Assembly (NCBI GenBank): GCA_012295275.1 | Contig: CM022671.1 | Location: 8,943,858 to 9,007,857 of the forward strand | Direction of reading: 5' to 3' | Length of the DNA stretch: 64,000 bases | Source: Chrysomallon squamiferum | Lineage: Eukaryota > Mollusca > Gastropoda > Neomphalida > Peltospiridae | In this document: one piece after another, positions 41,321 through 52,563 of the stretch | Numbering within the stretch: position 1 is the first letter of the stretch | Layout: every line of letters starts with the position of its first letter | The notes under the pieces: model-generated | The model's database searches: none | What the model was told of the DNA's origin: nothing | The model's input: the letters and a program-made list of their open reading frames with translations, nothing else | Program-made: the position numbers and the translations under genes

Positions 41321-44300
41321 TCATACCATGTGATCAGGTCGATGGTCCTTCTTTCTATTCTTTTGTTTACTTCTTTTCTTTTTCCTTTTTCTTTTGAAAG
41401 GTTGTTGTTGTTTCTTAGTTTCTTCATCACTATTCTGAAAGTGAAACAAATAAGTATATATTTCACCTGTTCAAAGCATTCTCATTTTTCAAATAAGATT
41501 ATGTAAAAAATGAATGATTATTTAGTGTACAATTCTGAATTATTGGTTAGTTAATCATTTATGTATAAAAATGTTATTAGCTTTCAAATCTTTTTGTATT
41601 ACTTCAGTATTAATAAAACTTAGTGCAAAGAAAACTATACTGGATATAAAGCTCTCCACTTTGACAAATGAAAGACTCTTTATGAAAAAAAGAAGAAGAA
41701 AAAATGCTCAATAATCAAACCATATTATCTGTAAATTAATATTACAAAGCTCAATTCCACACTGATTACTATATTCTTTTCAGGTTTTCTTTTGAAGTTT
41801 TATTTTGCTAAGATATTAAATCTTAAAGGTAAATTAAAAAATAAAAATAAACATTAATGATTAAATTATTTAGTAACTTCACAGCACTAATGCAACTAAT
41901 TAGTTATTAATTTCTCATAAATTTCAAAAAATAAAATAACAGACAATCAAATGCCAACTCAGTTAAAAGTTCTTGACTGAAAAAACTTAACAATGCTTTA
42001 TTACCTGATGAAACAATTAGATGTCAAAATAAAAGATGACCTACACTCTAGAGCTTATACTGTCAGTCTGCAGAAGATTTCCTTTAGATACAGACATGAT
42101 AAAAAGGAAAATATCAGCTATGTGGGTTTTATTTTATCAAATATAATTATTAGCAACACCCTCTAAAAAAAAAAAACTAAAAAAAAACAACCACATAAAT
42201 ATTATATATATGTAGCTGCTGAAAAATAAAACAGTCCTCAAGAATATGTGTATTTGGTTTTATTTTATTTCTACTACTATATCTGCATTACCTCATCTGC
42301 TGAAGTAAGTTTCAGATGTGCGTTGTCAGCATGTTCTTTTTTCACTTTAACTGCTAAATCCTTGTTCAGATCTTCTTGTGCTTTTCTCTTTTTCTTCAAC
42401 AATGTAAAAGTCTTCTCATCCCCATTCTCATTATTAACATTTTCACTTTTAACAGATTTATAAACTATTTCGTCTTCAGAACTTTTATCAGTACTGTGTT
42501 TGTTACTCATTAATTTCATCTTAATGTTTTCATTCTTTTCTTTCACTTTGTGTTTCCTTAATCCATTATCTGTTCTATCTTCTGTATTTTCAGAATAAGA
42601 TTCTACAATTTTCTTTTTTTTAATTTTTCCACAATAATTTCCATCTACAGAATCAGGAACCAAAGGTGGATTAGATTTATTATCTCCAATACTGGATTTC
42701 TTCTTTTTTCTTTTCTTTTTCTTTTCCTTTATTTCCATAGCTGATTCAGAATGTTTGTCATTAAAAGTGTTTTCAGATTTAATAATAGTAGCTTCCTCTG
42801 AAGAATCAGGAACCAAAGGTGGATTAGATTCATTATCTTCAATATTGGATTTCTTCTTTTTTCTTTTCTTTTTCTTTTCCTTTATTTCCATAGCCGATTC
42901 AGAATGTTTGTCATTAAAAGTGTTTTCAGATTTAATAATAGTAGCTTCCTCTGAAGAATCAGGAACCAAAGGTGGATTCATTATTCATTGGATTTCTTTC
43001 TTTTTCTTTTCTTTTTCTTTTCCTTTATTAGCTGATTCAGAATGTTTGTCATTAAAAGTGTTTTTCTGGATTAGATTCATTATCTTTTTTCTTTTCTTTT
43101 TCTTTTCCTTTATTTCCATAGCTGATTCAGAATGTTTGTCATTAAAAGTGTTTTCAGATTTAATAATAGTAGCTTCCTCTGAAGAATCAGGAACCAAAGG
43201 TGGATTAGATTTATTATCTCCAATACTGGATTTCTTCTTTTTTCTTTTCTTTTCCTTTATTTCCATAGTTGATTCAGATTGTTTCTCATTAAAAGTGTTT
43301 TCGGATTTAATAATAGTAGCTTTGTCTGAAGAATTAGACATATTCTTTTTATTAGGAACAATTGTATTTTCAAGCTTTTTAAAATCTATAATTTGTTCAG
43401 AAAAATTTGAAAATTTTCTTTTCTTTTTATTAGAAACAGCCATATTTTGTGCTTCTTTTGCACTTTCAATGTCCATTTCAGACTGTAAACCTGATTTATT
43501 TTCAGTACTGGAGTCACAGCTGAAAAATAATTGAAGTAAAGAAAAAAGGGTTTACTGAAAAACATATTTAAAAAAAAGAATACAACACACACAAAATTAT
43601 ATTTTATTTCTTAGTTGCCATTTAATAACTAAAACTTATTTTTTAAATTTTAATTATCCATACTGTTTATGGAAACTATTGTAGTTTTAATTTTCTAAAA
43701 TTTTCCAAACTACAACATGCTTTAATAATAATTATTAAAAAAAAACAGGACCAAGATACCATGAACCATACACACACACATCAGATCTTTTATACATTAT
43801 ATTTAAAAGCTGTTATACAACAGAAATTTCATCAGTACCTTTTGTTCTTATACAAAAGTTTTCTGAGCTTTTTCTGCAATTTCTTCTTGTAATTTTTAGT
43901 TTTTGTTGTTGCCAACAAGTTTCTTATGCTCTCCACAGAATTATAAGAACCCTTATTTTGAGTTATTTTGCTGGTGTCTGATTTCTTCAAAGATGAAACT
44001 TTACTGTCTTCTTCAAAATATTTGTCTTCTTCAGCAAATGAATATTTTTCTTCTTCTGAAAAATTATAAGTTTAGTTTTATTTTATTTCAAAACACATTA
44101 ACTATATTTTAATTTGGACCATTATAAGGTGTATATAGTTCTACACACATATATAAATAATGATTTGCAGTAACTGTGTAGAAAATGAATAAAACATGAA
44201 CTGAAGAGAAAGATTGTGAATAGTGGGTACATTTTAATAAATTTATGTTCTGATAAGGAAAGATAATAAATAAATAAATAGGTATTAAATACATTTAAGT

Positions 44301-46799
44301 TAACTTATAATAATATATTAAAAAAAAAATACATTCATTAAATCAGACTATTACATAATACTTAATTATAAACAAGTTAATCTAGTATATTGTATTAGTA
44401 TTATTTAATGATTCGGTGGCTTAGTAATAATATAGTAATCGATTCAGTACTATTTTATTCTGATATCTGTGTTAATTTAAATAAATCTACAATTTTATGT
44501 AAAAATGTTCTATTAGTGATTCACTAGTTATAAAAATAAAATAAATATATTTTTACCATTTTTAGTTTGATCTTTCCTTCGTTTAGCTTTCTGTAGTTTG
44601 CGTTGGAGCTTACCACTGACAAAAGAGGCAGTTGAATCGTAAACAAGAATATTCTTTTTCTTGTTGAAATCTTTTTGAATTTCACCAGGTTTCTCCTTTT
44701 TAGCAGCATGTTTGCTATGTAAATAAAGATTTTGTAGAATTTATGTTTTAAACATTGCCAGTCAAATATTTATAAATGTACATCCTTAAAAATTATTTTA
44801 AAATAAAGATCTCTTATGCTTGTGCCAGCTTGATTCGAATGCTTCTAACAAAACAATAATTTTATAGATTAACAAGATATAAAAAAAAAAAAAATTAATG
44901 TTTTATTTAAGGATATGATGAGCACATTTTATTTCAGGTGTACACCACTTGGTTTAAGAACCATTTAGATAAATAACTGGAAACCTACGTTCATGGGCTA
45001 ACCAATTAGCAGAAAGGATCTTTTACAATTACATGCACCCATCTCACAGGGCTTCCATCCCATCTTGTCGAAGTCATAAATATATCACTAATCCCATTCA
45101 CTGTAGCCTCAAGTAAGACAATGGACTAGGCCACAAAACAAGCTAAATTTGCATATTTGTGTATTTAATATTCAAGCACTATATTCAGGGACACTGTGTT
45201 CTGATACACTATGATCAGCCGAGTTACGAAGTTCAAGTTTCATGAGGTGTCCAACCGCATCAAGGTAGTGGAGAGGTGCCTTGGCTTCAGCCTGCAACTG
45301 TCTCTTGAGACGTCCTAGCTGGTTGTCACATTCCCTGTACACTCACTTCCTGAGTGGAGCTGCACCTCCAAACTGGATCTGAAACCTTTTGGCCTGCTCT
45401 GCCTTCTCGATTCCTTGGATGAAGTCTACAAACTTGTAGGTGTTGGGGTGCTGGTGGGGTAGAGCTCTGTTGAGCCTTGAATGGAACCTTTCCAAGTTAT
45501 TATTTGTCCTAGGTCCTGTGGTGGCAAAGTGGTTCCACAAGAGTACAGGAAAGCAGGTGGAGTCATCATCAACCCAGTTTGTCACCATGTAATCATTCAT
45601 CTCAAATGCTCTTGGCACGTTGGGGCACAGATTCATGGCTTCCATCCAGGACCTCAGCAACTGGAAGCAGTGGCAGCTCATCGGATCCACGCCTGCATGT
45701 CTGGGTCGTTCTTGGTCAGGACGGCTGATCTGAGGTTAGCGGTCTTGCACCACACAGCCTGGCAGAAGTGGAAGAAGCAGCCTTTCAGTACAGCACATGG
45801 AAAAATGGAAAAACCTGCTCAAGAGCCCAGATGGACGCCATCTCGAAATCTGTCTGGCATGTAGCTGGTTCCAAGGGCTGATGCATCACCTCCTGGATGT
45901 GGTTCTTCAGATGGTCAAAGAACCGGATGTGGGTGGTCCTCCTGCAGTCAGGCAACAACACAAACACGAGAGGGTACATACAGGAACCAAAGAATCCATG
46001 CAGAATGTACAGTTGGTTCCACAAACAAGGGTATGAGGATAACATCCCATCCAAGTAGATCTCTTAGCTGATTGTCAGTTGAGACCACCACCATTAATAG
46101 GCTAAACAAAACAATTTGTGAAATAAAGGAGGATTAACCAATTTTCAAGAAATAAAAGATCACACAAGACACAAAACAAATAATATATTAACTGCATTGG
46201 ATTAACCCATTCAGCAGCGAGGTAGGGTCAGGTTGTTATTTCTGTATTAATTTCGACAAAATGAGATTCGACAAGATTGGATGACACCCTCACAGGTATT
46301 GGTAAGACAGCACGGATTTGATTTAACAAGTAGCTCAATAGGCAGGAAAGAAAATTAATTTACAGATAAAATAACACATTATCTTTTAAATCATTGCTTT
46401 TCGCGAATTACTGTTAGTATCAGTACTATTAGTATTACTGTATCACTATTGTCAATATATCAGTATAATTTATATGGAGTTTTAATCAAATTTAATAATA
46501 ATTAAATTACTATATTTAAAACATAAATAATTTGCTATCGCTATTACTTTAGCACAGTTAATTTCAAAATTTGAAGACTTCTGTCGCTACGGATTTAATT
46601 ACTGAGATACATTACTGAAAAATCGTTTGCTTCAAGTTCAACAAATTTCCTACACTTAAATGTTGTCATACTTTGAAGTGCTAGTCTTTTGACTGCTGTT
46701 CAATTCTACATCTGTCTTTAACTCTGCTGCATTAATTCCTAACCACGATGCTGCAATACTTCCATAATCACTATTGAATTCAATCTGACTTTCGTTCAT
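41321..46799 (-). CDS. Lysine-rich, internally repeated, probably nucleolar protein (unrecognised family)
   Basis: I do not recognise this gene. Five exons join with matching phases: 46799-46672 (ATG; peptide MNESQIEFNSDYGSIAASWL), 44714-44557 (contains ILVYDSTASFVSGKLQRK), 44055-43839 (acidic start, basic end), 43519-42292 (repeat exon) and 41434-41321 (ends KNRKKDHRPDHMV, stop TGA). The protein would be about 600 residues, dominated by lysine, serine and glutamate. Its repeat units carry IKSE motifs and long basic runs, and its C-terminus is very basic, like nucleolar or ribosome-assembly proteins. In this copy the repeat exon is broken: around 42981-43080 units are truncated and an in-frame stop separates two open parts. 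Copy 1 is open there. The first intron holds a transposase relic. The start faces SLC25A26 head to head. Confidence 0.72.
42640..43330 (-). repeat. Coding minisatellite, ~150 bp unit (copy 2)
   Basis: Tandem units of 147-153 bases encode the 49-51 residue repeats. Copy 1 (about 22340-22960) has four full units. Here there are three essentially full units (one spliced to a truncated one) plus partial units whose text is deleted or rearranged near 42975-43085, giving a different unit count and a lost frame. This fits an expanded or mis-assembled VNTR. Confidence 0.85.
44715..45234. other. Intron sequence flanking the transposase relic
   Basis: This intronic DNA of the lysine-rich gene lies beyond the MULE coding remnant. 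The text near 45005-45075, including 'ggatcttttacaattacatg', resembles a degraded interspersed repeat, but I cannot name it. The less AT-rich composition suggests it belongs to inserted DNA. No coding signal was found. Confidence 0.4.
45235..46090 (-). mobile_element. Decayed MULE-type transposase fragment
   Basis: The region is markedly richer in G+C than its surroundings and, on the minus strand, encodes pieces of a Mutator-like (MULE) transposase. From 46054 comes QLYILHGFF..YPLVFVLLPDCR, then RFFDHLKNH and TDFEMASIWALEQVFP; about 45685-45800 gives AVLKGCFFHFCQAVW; 45690-45343 gives WVDDDSTCFPVLLW and GPRTNNNLERFHSRLNRALP. That order matches the domain's catalytic core. At least two frameshifts (near 45800 and 45690) split it. 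The N-terminal zinc-finger part is absent, and no terminal inverted repeats were recognised. It lies in the first intron of the lysine-rich gene, in the same orientation. It is a dead insertion; the exact ends are uncertain. Confidence 0.87.
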
Positions 46800-47995
46800 G
46801 GTTGTAATTATAATTGTTGACAAACTCAGATTTTTTGTCAATTTAGTATCGCAAACTTAGCTTTCGTTGGTATCTATTTTTCCTTCAACAACAAAGCACC
46901 CATGAATTACGGACAAATACCGCAATGGACCGTTGAAGACAATTATTTTATATATATATATTGTTTTTAACACCAGCAAATATTGTAAACAACAAGTCAG
47001 ATCAGCATGATACATCTGTTGTCGTGCGAAAAAATGTCTATTATAATAAAACAGATATGTAACATAATTTACATATAAATATATTTTTGATATAAATGCA
47101 CATCTGGTGACGAAAACGTTATTTGCGACACTTGATGATAGTAAAACAATAAGTAAATAAGTAAATAAATAAATATTTTTATTATTATTATTATTATTAT
47201 TATTAAATTTATTACTGTTGTTTCTGTGTTCAGTGTGTGCACTGCTGTAGAAGGAAATCAAATAAAACCGAAAGCCTGTTGGTTTAGGGCTATATGCCAA
47301 CCGGCAAATTATTGGCTCAGTTGCTCAATAAGATTTTAGTAATCGAGGCTATTTTGTTTCTTCATGTGTTAAGAGAAGATGACCATGACAAACGAGTACA
47401 AAAATAATGTATATTTCAAAGGATTTTCAAAATGCACTTATTGTATGTACATTCTTTTAAATTCCCTTCGTAGTTTCAACAAATATCTAACACAGCCAAT
47501 CTTTTGCACCAAACTAGATTACAGATAAATCAGGCATTTTAGATTAAGTTATTCATTAAGAACACCATTTAAATTAAACAAAAATGCTTGACTTTGCCAT
47601 TGCATCACATTCAGTGATTCACAGTATAATAAAACTAATTTATGTAATTCCATAAAATATATTTTCAAAATAAATATGTAGCTATACAACCAACAATATT
47701 AAACACGTACCTTTATTAATTTTAATAATTATTTTTTTTTTTTTTTTTTTTTTATAAAGTATTTAATATTATTTACGCATTTTATAATTTTTATTTATTT
47801 AATAGGTCTCCATGTTATATGTATCATAACTTCAAGTGATGTTAAATTGGTAGACAGATTTTTCAAACTGTTTTATTTTTTTAAAGCAGTTATTCCATAT
47901 GTAACTTTTTTATATTATATATACTTGATTAAGCAGAATTTGTTATATTTAACAGCTTATTCACTTTTTATGTCATTTGTTTTGCTTTATTCCAG
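46800..47995. promoter_or_regulatory. Shared upstream region between the lysine-rich gene (-) and SLC25A26 (+)
   Basis: The two genes point away from each other across this 1.2 kb, so their promoters lie here. SLC25A26 should have a short first coding exon, for the first roughly 10-13 residues before AGGAAG, and I did not find a convincing one. A phase-compatible ATG at 47379 ending at a GTATAT donor (47409) exists, but its peptide does not resemble the family N-terminus. The region also contains a long poly-T run (about 47731-47753) and an ATT triplet run (about 47177-47204). Confidence 0.45.
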
Positions 47996-48242
47996 GCTGG
48001 GGGTGCAGCAGGGATATCGGTAGATGTAGCTCTGTTTCCTATTGATACTTTAAAAACAAGATTGCAGAGTCATCATGGATTCTGGCAGTCTGGTGGATTC
48101 CGGGGGATCTACTCAGGTCTCGCTTCAGCAGCTCTTGGATCAGCTCCTGCTGGTATTTTTATTATTTTATTTTATTTTATTTTATTTTAAAAATTAAAAA
48201 TAAGACTTTTATTATTATTTATTTATTTATTTATATTTGTTA

Positions 48243-48285
<43 letters not shown>

Positions 48286-51200
48286 GTTTTGAGTATTTTA
48301 TTTTATTATTATTATTTTGTTTTTTTCAAATTTGTTATTTATAAATGGTGTGTAAATATACATTTGTTTTCTCAGCGGCTGTATTTTTCTGCACCTATGA
48401 CATGATGAAGGTACTCATGAGCTCATCCTTGGATCAGTCACTGGCTCCAGTTGTTCACATGATAGCTGCATCATGTGGTGAAGTGGTAGGTTGTGTGCAA
48501 CTGTTTTTATATTTTATTTTCCAGAAGACATTTTGTTCATAGTAAAAAATGGTCTCATGTTACTACTCAAAGCATTAGCCACTGTAATGTTGTAGATTTC
48601 CTACTTGATAAACAAATCTACAGTTAATGTGTCTGCATAGAGTTAATTCCCTTTCAAAGTTCTTAGACATGCATAGTATGTAATAAAATACTTAATTGGT
48701 TGATCCATTATTGTTGTTTGAAAGTTCATATGAAATGCAGAATTATTACACCAAAAATATATGATAGCAATAATGAAGGCTTGGGTAAGGTTAGGAAGGC
48801 TTACATCTTGTAATTATAGACCTACTTGTTGCAGGTATTAATAATATATTGGATTGCAAATGTAATGTAGTCAAAGTGTTAATTATTATTATTATTATTA
48901 TTATCTGCACTGTTTTTATTATGACATAAGTAGAAATTACCTTTCTTGTAAACATTTTAGAAATTTATATTATTTTAATTTATTTCCTGAAACTGATATC
49001 CATTTAAAAAAAAAAAAAAAAAATTATTTGGTTAAAATAATGAAATGTTTATTTATTTAAAAAGAAAATTATCAATATTGTATAACAACAAAAAAAGGAA
49101 AAAACAGTAAAAAAAAAAAAACAACATAAAACACTTTTTGTTTTTCTTTTTCTAAAAATAAATAGCTGAACCTGAATGCTGATTTACAGATTTTAATGTT
49201 TAAAATTTTAGACAGCTTGTCTCATACGTGTTCCTGTCGAAGTGGTGAAACAGCGAACACAAACCAGGAATTCTTTAACTTCATTTACAGTATTCCGCAA
49301 AACTGTAGCTGCTGAAGTAAGTTCAATTATAACTTTGTCTTAGTTATTACAAAGTGGAGTAAAAACGTTCTGAAAACAGTACATGATCATTACATAACTT
49401 TTGAATCTGGACATGATTATTGTTTTGGTTTTATTCATTTATTTTAATTTAATATTTAAAGTAAAACAGTTAGAAAGAATTTCTTCATCAATCATTAATA
49501 ATGCTGTTTTCTGTTCTACAACAAGTAATATCAAATGCCTTTTTTTGGCTGGGTTCTCCTTGGCAATTATGATAGCTGTAATTACATTCTTAATGACTGA
49601 GTGTAATTGCAGTATATTGTGGCAATCAGAAATTTGACAGATATTTCATTTTGTTCTTTTATTTACTGAATAATAAATTATTTAATATATATTAAAGTTA
49701 ATTTTTGGTATGTCAGTCTTGGTTTTTAAAATAACCTAGAATTTCCAAGAGATTACAAGATAACTAAACTGATGATTAACATTGTTTTTGTTTGTTGTTG
49801 AATTTAGTTTACTGTAACTGAGTAATGATAATTTACAACTGATAAATAAAATCCCTGGATGTCTAAAGCAGCTTATTTGTCTGTTTTTATTTTTAGGGAT
49901 TTTTTGGTTTGTACCGAGGTTATTTAAGTACAATTTCTAGAGAAATCCCATTTGCTCTCATCCAGTTTCCTCTCTGGGAATATTTTAAGGTATGTCTTTT
50001 AATAAAAATGTTTTCTAAATATTATTTGTTAATGTTCTTATCTGAGGTTAATAAAAAAGAAAAGAAATCTTGTATAAAGAATTTAATAAAATAATCTTGT
50101 ATAAAGAAATCTGTATTCATGTTTAATTTAAAATTTTATACTAGAGAGAAATATTTCACACATAATAATGATAATTTTTGTTTTGAAATATATATTAACT
50201 ATTACAATTATTTTACTGTCATAATATTATAACCTACAACTAAAATTAAAATGATAAGATAGTAATATTCAATTTATTGCAGTATTCTTTGATAATGAAT
50301 GATACACATGCTATTTTAGATTTTGTGGACCAGAAAAACAGGCTTGCCAATTACAGCCATGCAGTCCAGTATATCTGGTGCTGTTGCAGGTAATCTTTTT
50401 TAAACTTTCACTAAAATTAGCATTTGTGCATTTCAGTCCTCTGAATACTTTTTATAAAAAATAATGTAATTTTAATTTGATTATCTGTTGATACAATGAT
50501 TTCTTTAATATCAGGTATATGCCTAAGGTGGAGGGTATGAGAGCACACATGCCCACAAAGTTAAAATTTTACATTACAAGCCAATAATGGTTTTATCTTT
50601 TCTTTAAAAATTAAAGTTTATTTACCATTTAATTAGGAGCCATTGCTGCTGGTATTACTACACCACTTGATGTTGCAAAAACAAGAATCATGTTGGCAGA
50701 GGTATGTCATATTTTATGTAACATTTGAAGATTTCATATTTTTAAACGATAATAAAATAACAGTACAAACTGTAAGATCCCTCCAACAAAAACAAGTAAA
50801 AATACCATGTTTGTATTTTGTTTAAACACTGGATGTAAACAGAGAGGTATTCAACTCCTATGCAACATGTGATGACAGCTTATATGAAAAAAGGAATAAT
50901 AGTAAGCATAAACATTCAATACAAAATTTGCATTTACATACATACGCAGAGATAGGTGTGTGTATGTGTGTGTGTGTATGTGTTTTCTAATGATTCCAAT
51001 ATATATTTAAAGACATACATATTTCATGGTCTCTTCATTATGATCAGAAGATAGCTGTTTGAAAATCATTTAACTCTAATTATTATTTGTATTACTTTGT
51101 AGAAAGGTAGCAAGATAGCTGAAGGGAGTATTTTGTATACACTAAGACACATTCTGGATAAAGGCGGTGTTACAGGGTAGGTAACTCTAACTGAAAACCT

Positions 51201-51467
51201 TTAATCTTTAAGAGTGGAAAAATAATGCATTGAAGTCAGGTTTTTTTTTTATCCCAGAGCAACCAAATATCTCTCATGACTGATGTTTTTATAATAATTT
51301 ACAATAAGGCTATATATAATAATGTATGCCATTTAATGTTGAATGATTATTCTTGTTTCAGATTATTTGCAGGAATTGTTCCAAGAATAATATGGATATC
51401 AGTTGGTGGTGCTATTTTTCTGGGAGTATATGAACAAATTCAGATATTATTAAACAAAGTGTCTTGA
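47996..51467 (+). CDS. SLC25A26: Mitochondrial S-adenosylmethionine carrier (first coding exon not located)
   Basis: SLC25A26 sits in the inner mitochondrial membrane and exchanges cytosolic S-adenosylmethionine for S-adenosylhomocysteine, supplying methylation of mitochondrial RNA, protein and lipid precursors. Eight exons join in frame: 47996-48152, 48376-48485, 49212-49316, 49897-49989, 50320-50389, 50637-50701, 51103-51176 and 51362-51467 (TGA). They give 259 residues (the human protein is 274). The three mitochondrial-carrier signatures are visible: [16 protein letters not shown] and PLDVAKTR. Close matches to the human protein include [42 protein letters not shown] and FPLWE. All introns are GT-AG. 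The conserved start AGGAAG follows a splice acceptor, so a short upstream coding exon is missing from the model. Confidence 0.97.
49996..50087 (+). repeat. ~90 bp dispersed repeat in an SLC25A26 intron
   Basis: Near-identical to 20796-20884 and its second copy near 41096-41186, in the same orientation. It starts only a few bases inside the intron, after the donor at 49990. A partial internal repeat ('ataatcttgtataaag') follows at about 50090. Confidence 0.8.
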
Positions 51468-52066
51468 CAGATTGTTAATAATAAGAAGAGGAATAATTTT
51501 TTTAATGTTTTAATTACAAGAACAGAGACAATATGTGACAGATTCTTTTCCTTGTATATATTTTATTCTAATGGATGCAGAATTCAATGTTCTAAATACA
51601 TATATTTTGTTGCTGAAAACTAAATTTGCTAAATAAATAGCAAAATCATTATTTATGTGATTATTGGTTTGAGTTAGAATGTAAAAAATGGTTTCCTATG
51701 ATTTACTTACTTTTTATTTTGATCATACAAATTTGTAAGTAATTATTTATTATAATTATGTGATACCCTTCAACCTGTAGTGCTTTAAAATCAGTTAACA
51801 TAGTTTCTTCTGAATGTTTGCATGAATGGAATAAAGTTATGTTTTTGAAATAGTGTTGTTGTTTTTGTTAAAAGTATTAAAGCTATTATCTTTGCACATG
51901 ATTATTAAGCTTGTAACATGATTTCTTAGTCTGAAAATATAATGCAAGTTTACTTCATTAACAATGAACAATAAAATTCATCAACTTCGTTGTTGTGCAT
52001 AAAGAAATATATATAGACGAAAATACAGTAACCACCATTTATTTAATAATTTAAAAAATCATCATG

Positions 52067-52101
<35 letters not shown>

Positions 52102-52389
52102 ATTAATAATAATTCAGTTTGATTTGAATCCTGTTATAAAATAACAAAATAACAAATAATTCAGTTTTGAATCATTTTCATAACATTCAAAACAAACAAC
52201 AAATATAAATGTTATCTTATTCTAAGATATTTCTTTGGATAAAAAAGAAATTATTATTTTATTTTATTTATTAATTCATTTATTTCTTTATTTATTTTTG
52301 TAGATAACTGACTTCAGTACATTAAAAATTTTGTCACTGTTAAAAATAACTTAATACAAATATTAAAAATGAATGTCAGTACTGTCTCG

Positions 52390-52563
52390 CTCCCAGCCGA
52401 ACAAATGACAATTCAATTCTCGCCCATGTTCCCGATTAATCCCGAACCGAAATTTCCATATAACGAATGTTGCCGAATACAAACGAACGGGCTGTTGACA
52501 TACACGTGATCTACACAAGTTGCAACAGAAGCCTTTCAAGCGTGGAACGTAACTTTATTCAAG
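52390..52563 (+). promoter_or_regulatory. Likely MGLL promoter and 5' UTR
   Basis: Composition shifts to higher G+C and CpG content in the 170 bases before the MGLL start, after a long AT-rich and poly-A stretch (poly-A about 52071-52100). A perfect E-box CACGTG lies at 52503-52508. No TATA box was recognised at a usual distance. Confidence 0.5.

Larger units (their letters stand above)
24001..44193. repeat. 20.2 kb duplicated segment, copy 2 (right contig start)
   Basis: This segment begins immediately after the N gap at a base equivalent to 3618 and runs to 44193, equivalent to 23800. It holds alpha-2/delta exons 5-7 (window numbering), complete EBP, and exons 3-5 of the lysine-rich gene. 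Beyond 44193 the sequence is unique. It differs from copy 1 by scattered substitutions and homopolymer or microsatellite indels. Some change coding frames: a lost A in alpha-2/delta exon 6 and a scrambled repeat block in the lysine-rich gene. Confidence 0.97.

Noticed and set aside
3618-44193. EBP, alpha-2/delta and the lysine-rich gene as true tandem paralogues
   Set aside because: Introns and intergenic DNA are as alike as the exons, the gap sits exactly at the join, and neither flanking gene is complete without merging the copies.
45481-46036. Plus-strand open frames of 127 and 79 residues
   Set aside because: They lie antisense to the MULE transposase remnant, which has clear family motifs on the minus strand. 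The plus-strand frames have none.
46857-47300. 147-residue minus-strand open frame with an asparagine run
   Set aside because: The asparagine stretch comes from an ATT triplet run in the intergenic promoter region. No homology or conserved motif was recognised.
47379-47408. First coding exon of SLC25A26 (ATG at 47379, donor at 47409)
   Set aside because: The phase fits, but the ten-residue peptide lacks the hydrophobic start of the first carrier helix, and the donor is weak. Left unassigned.
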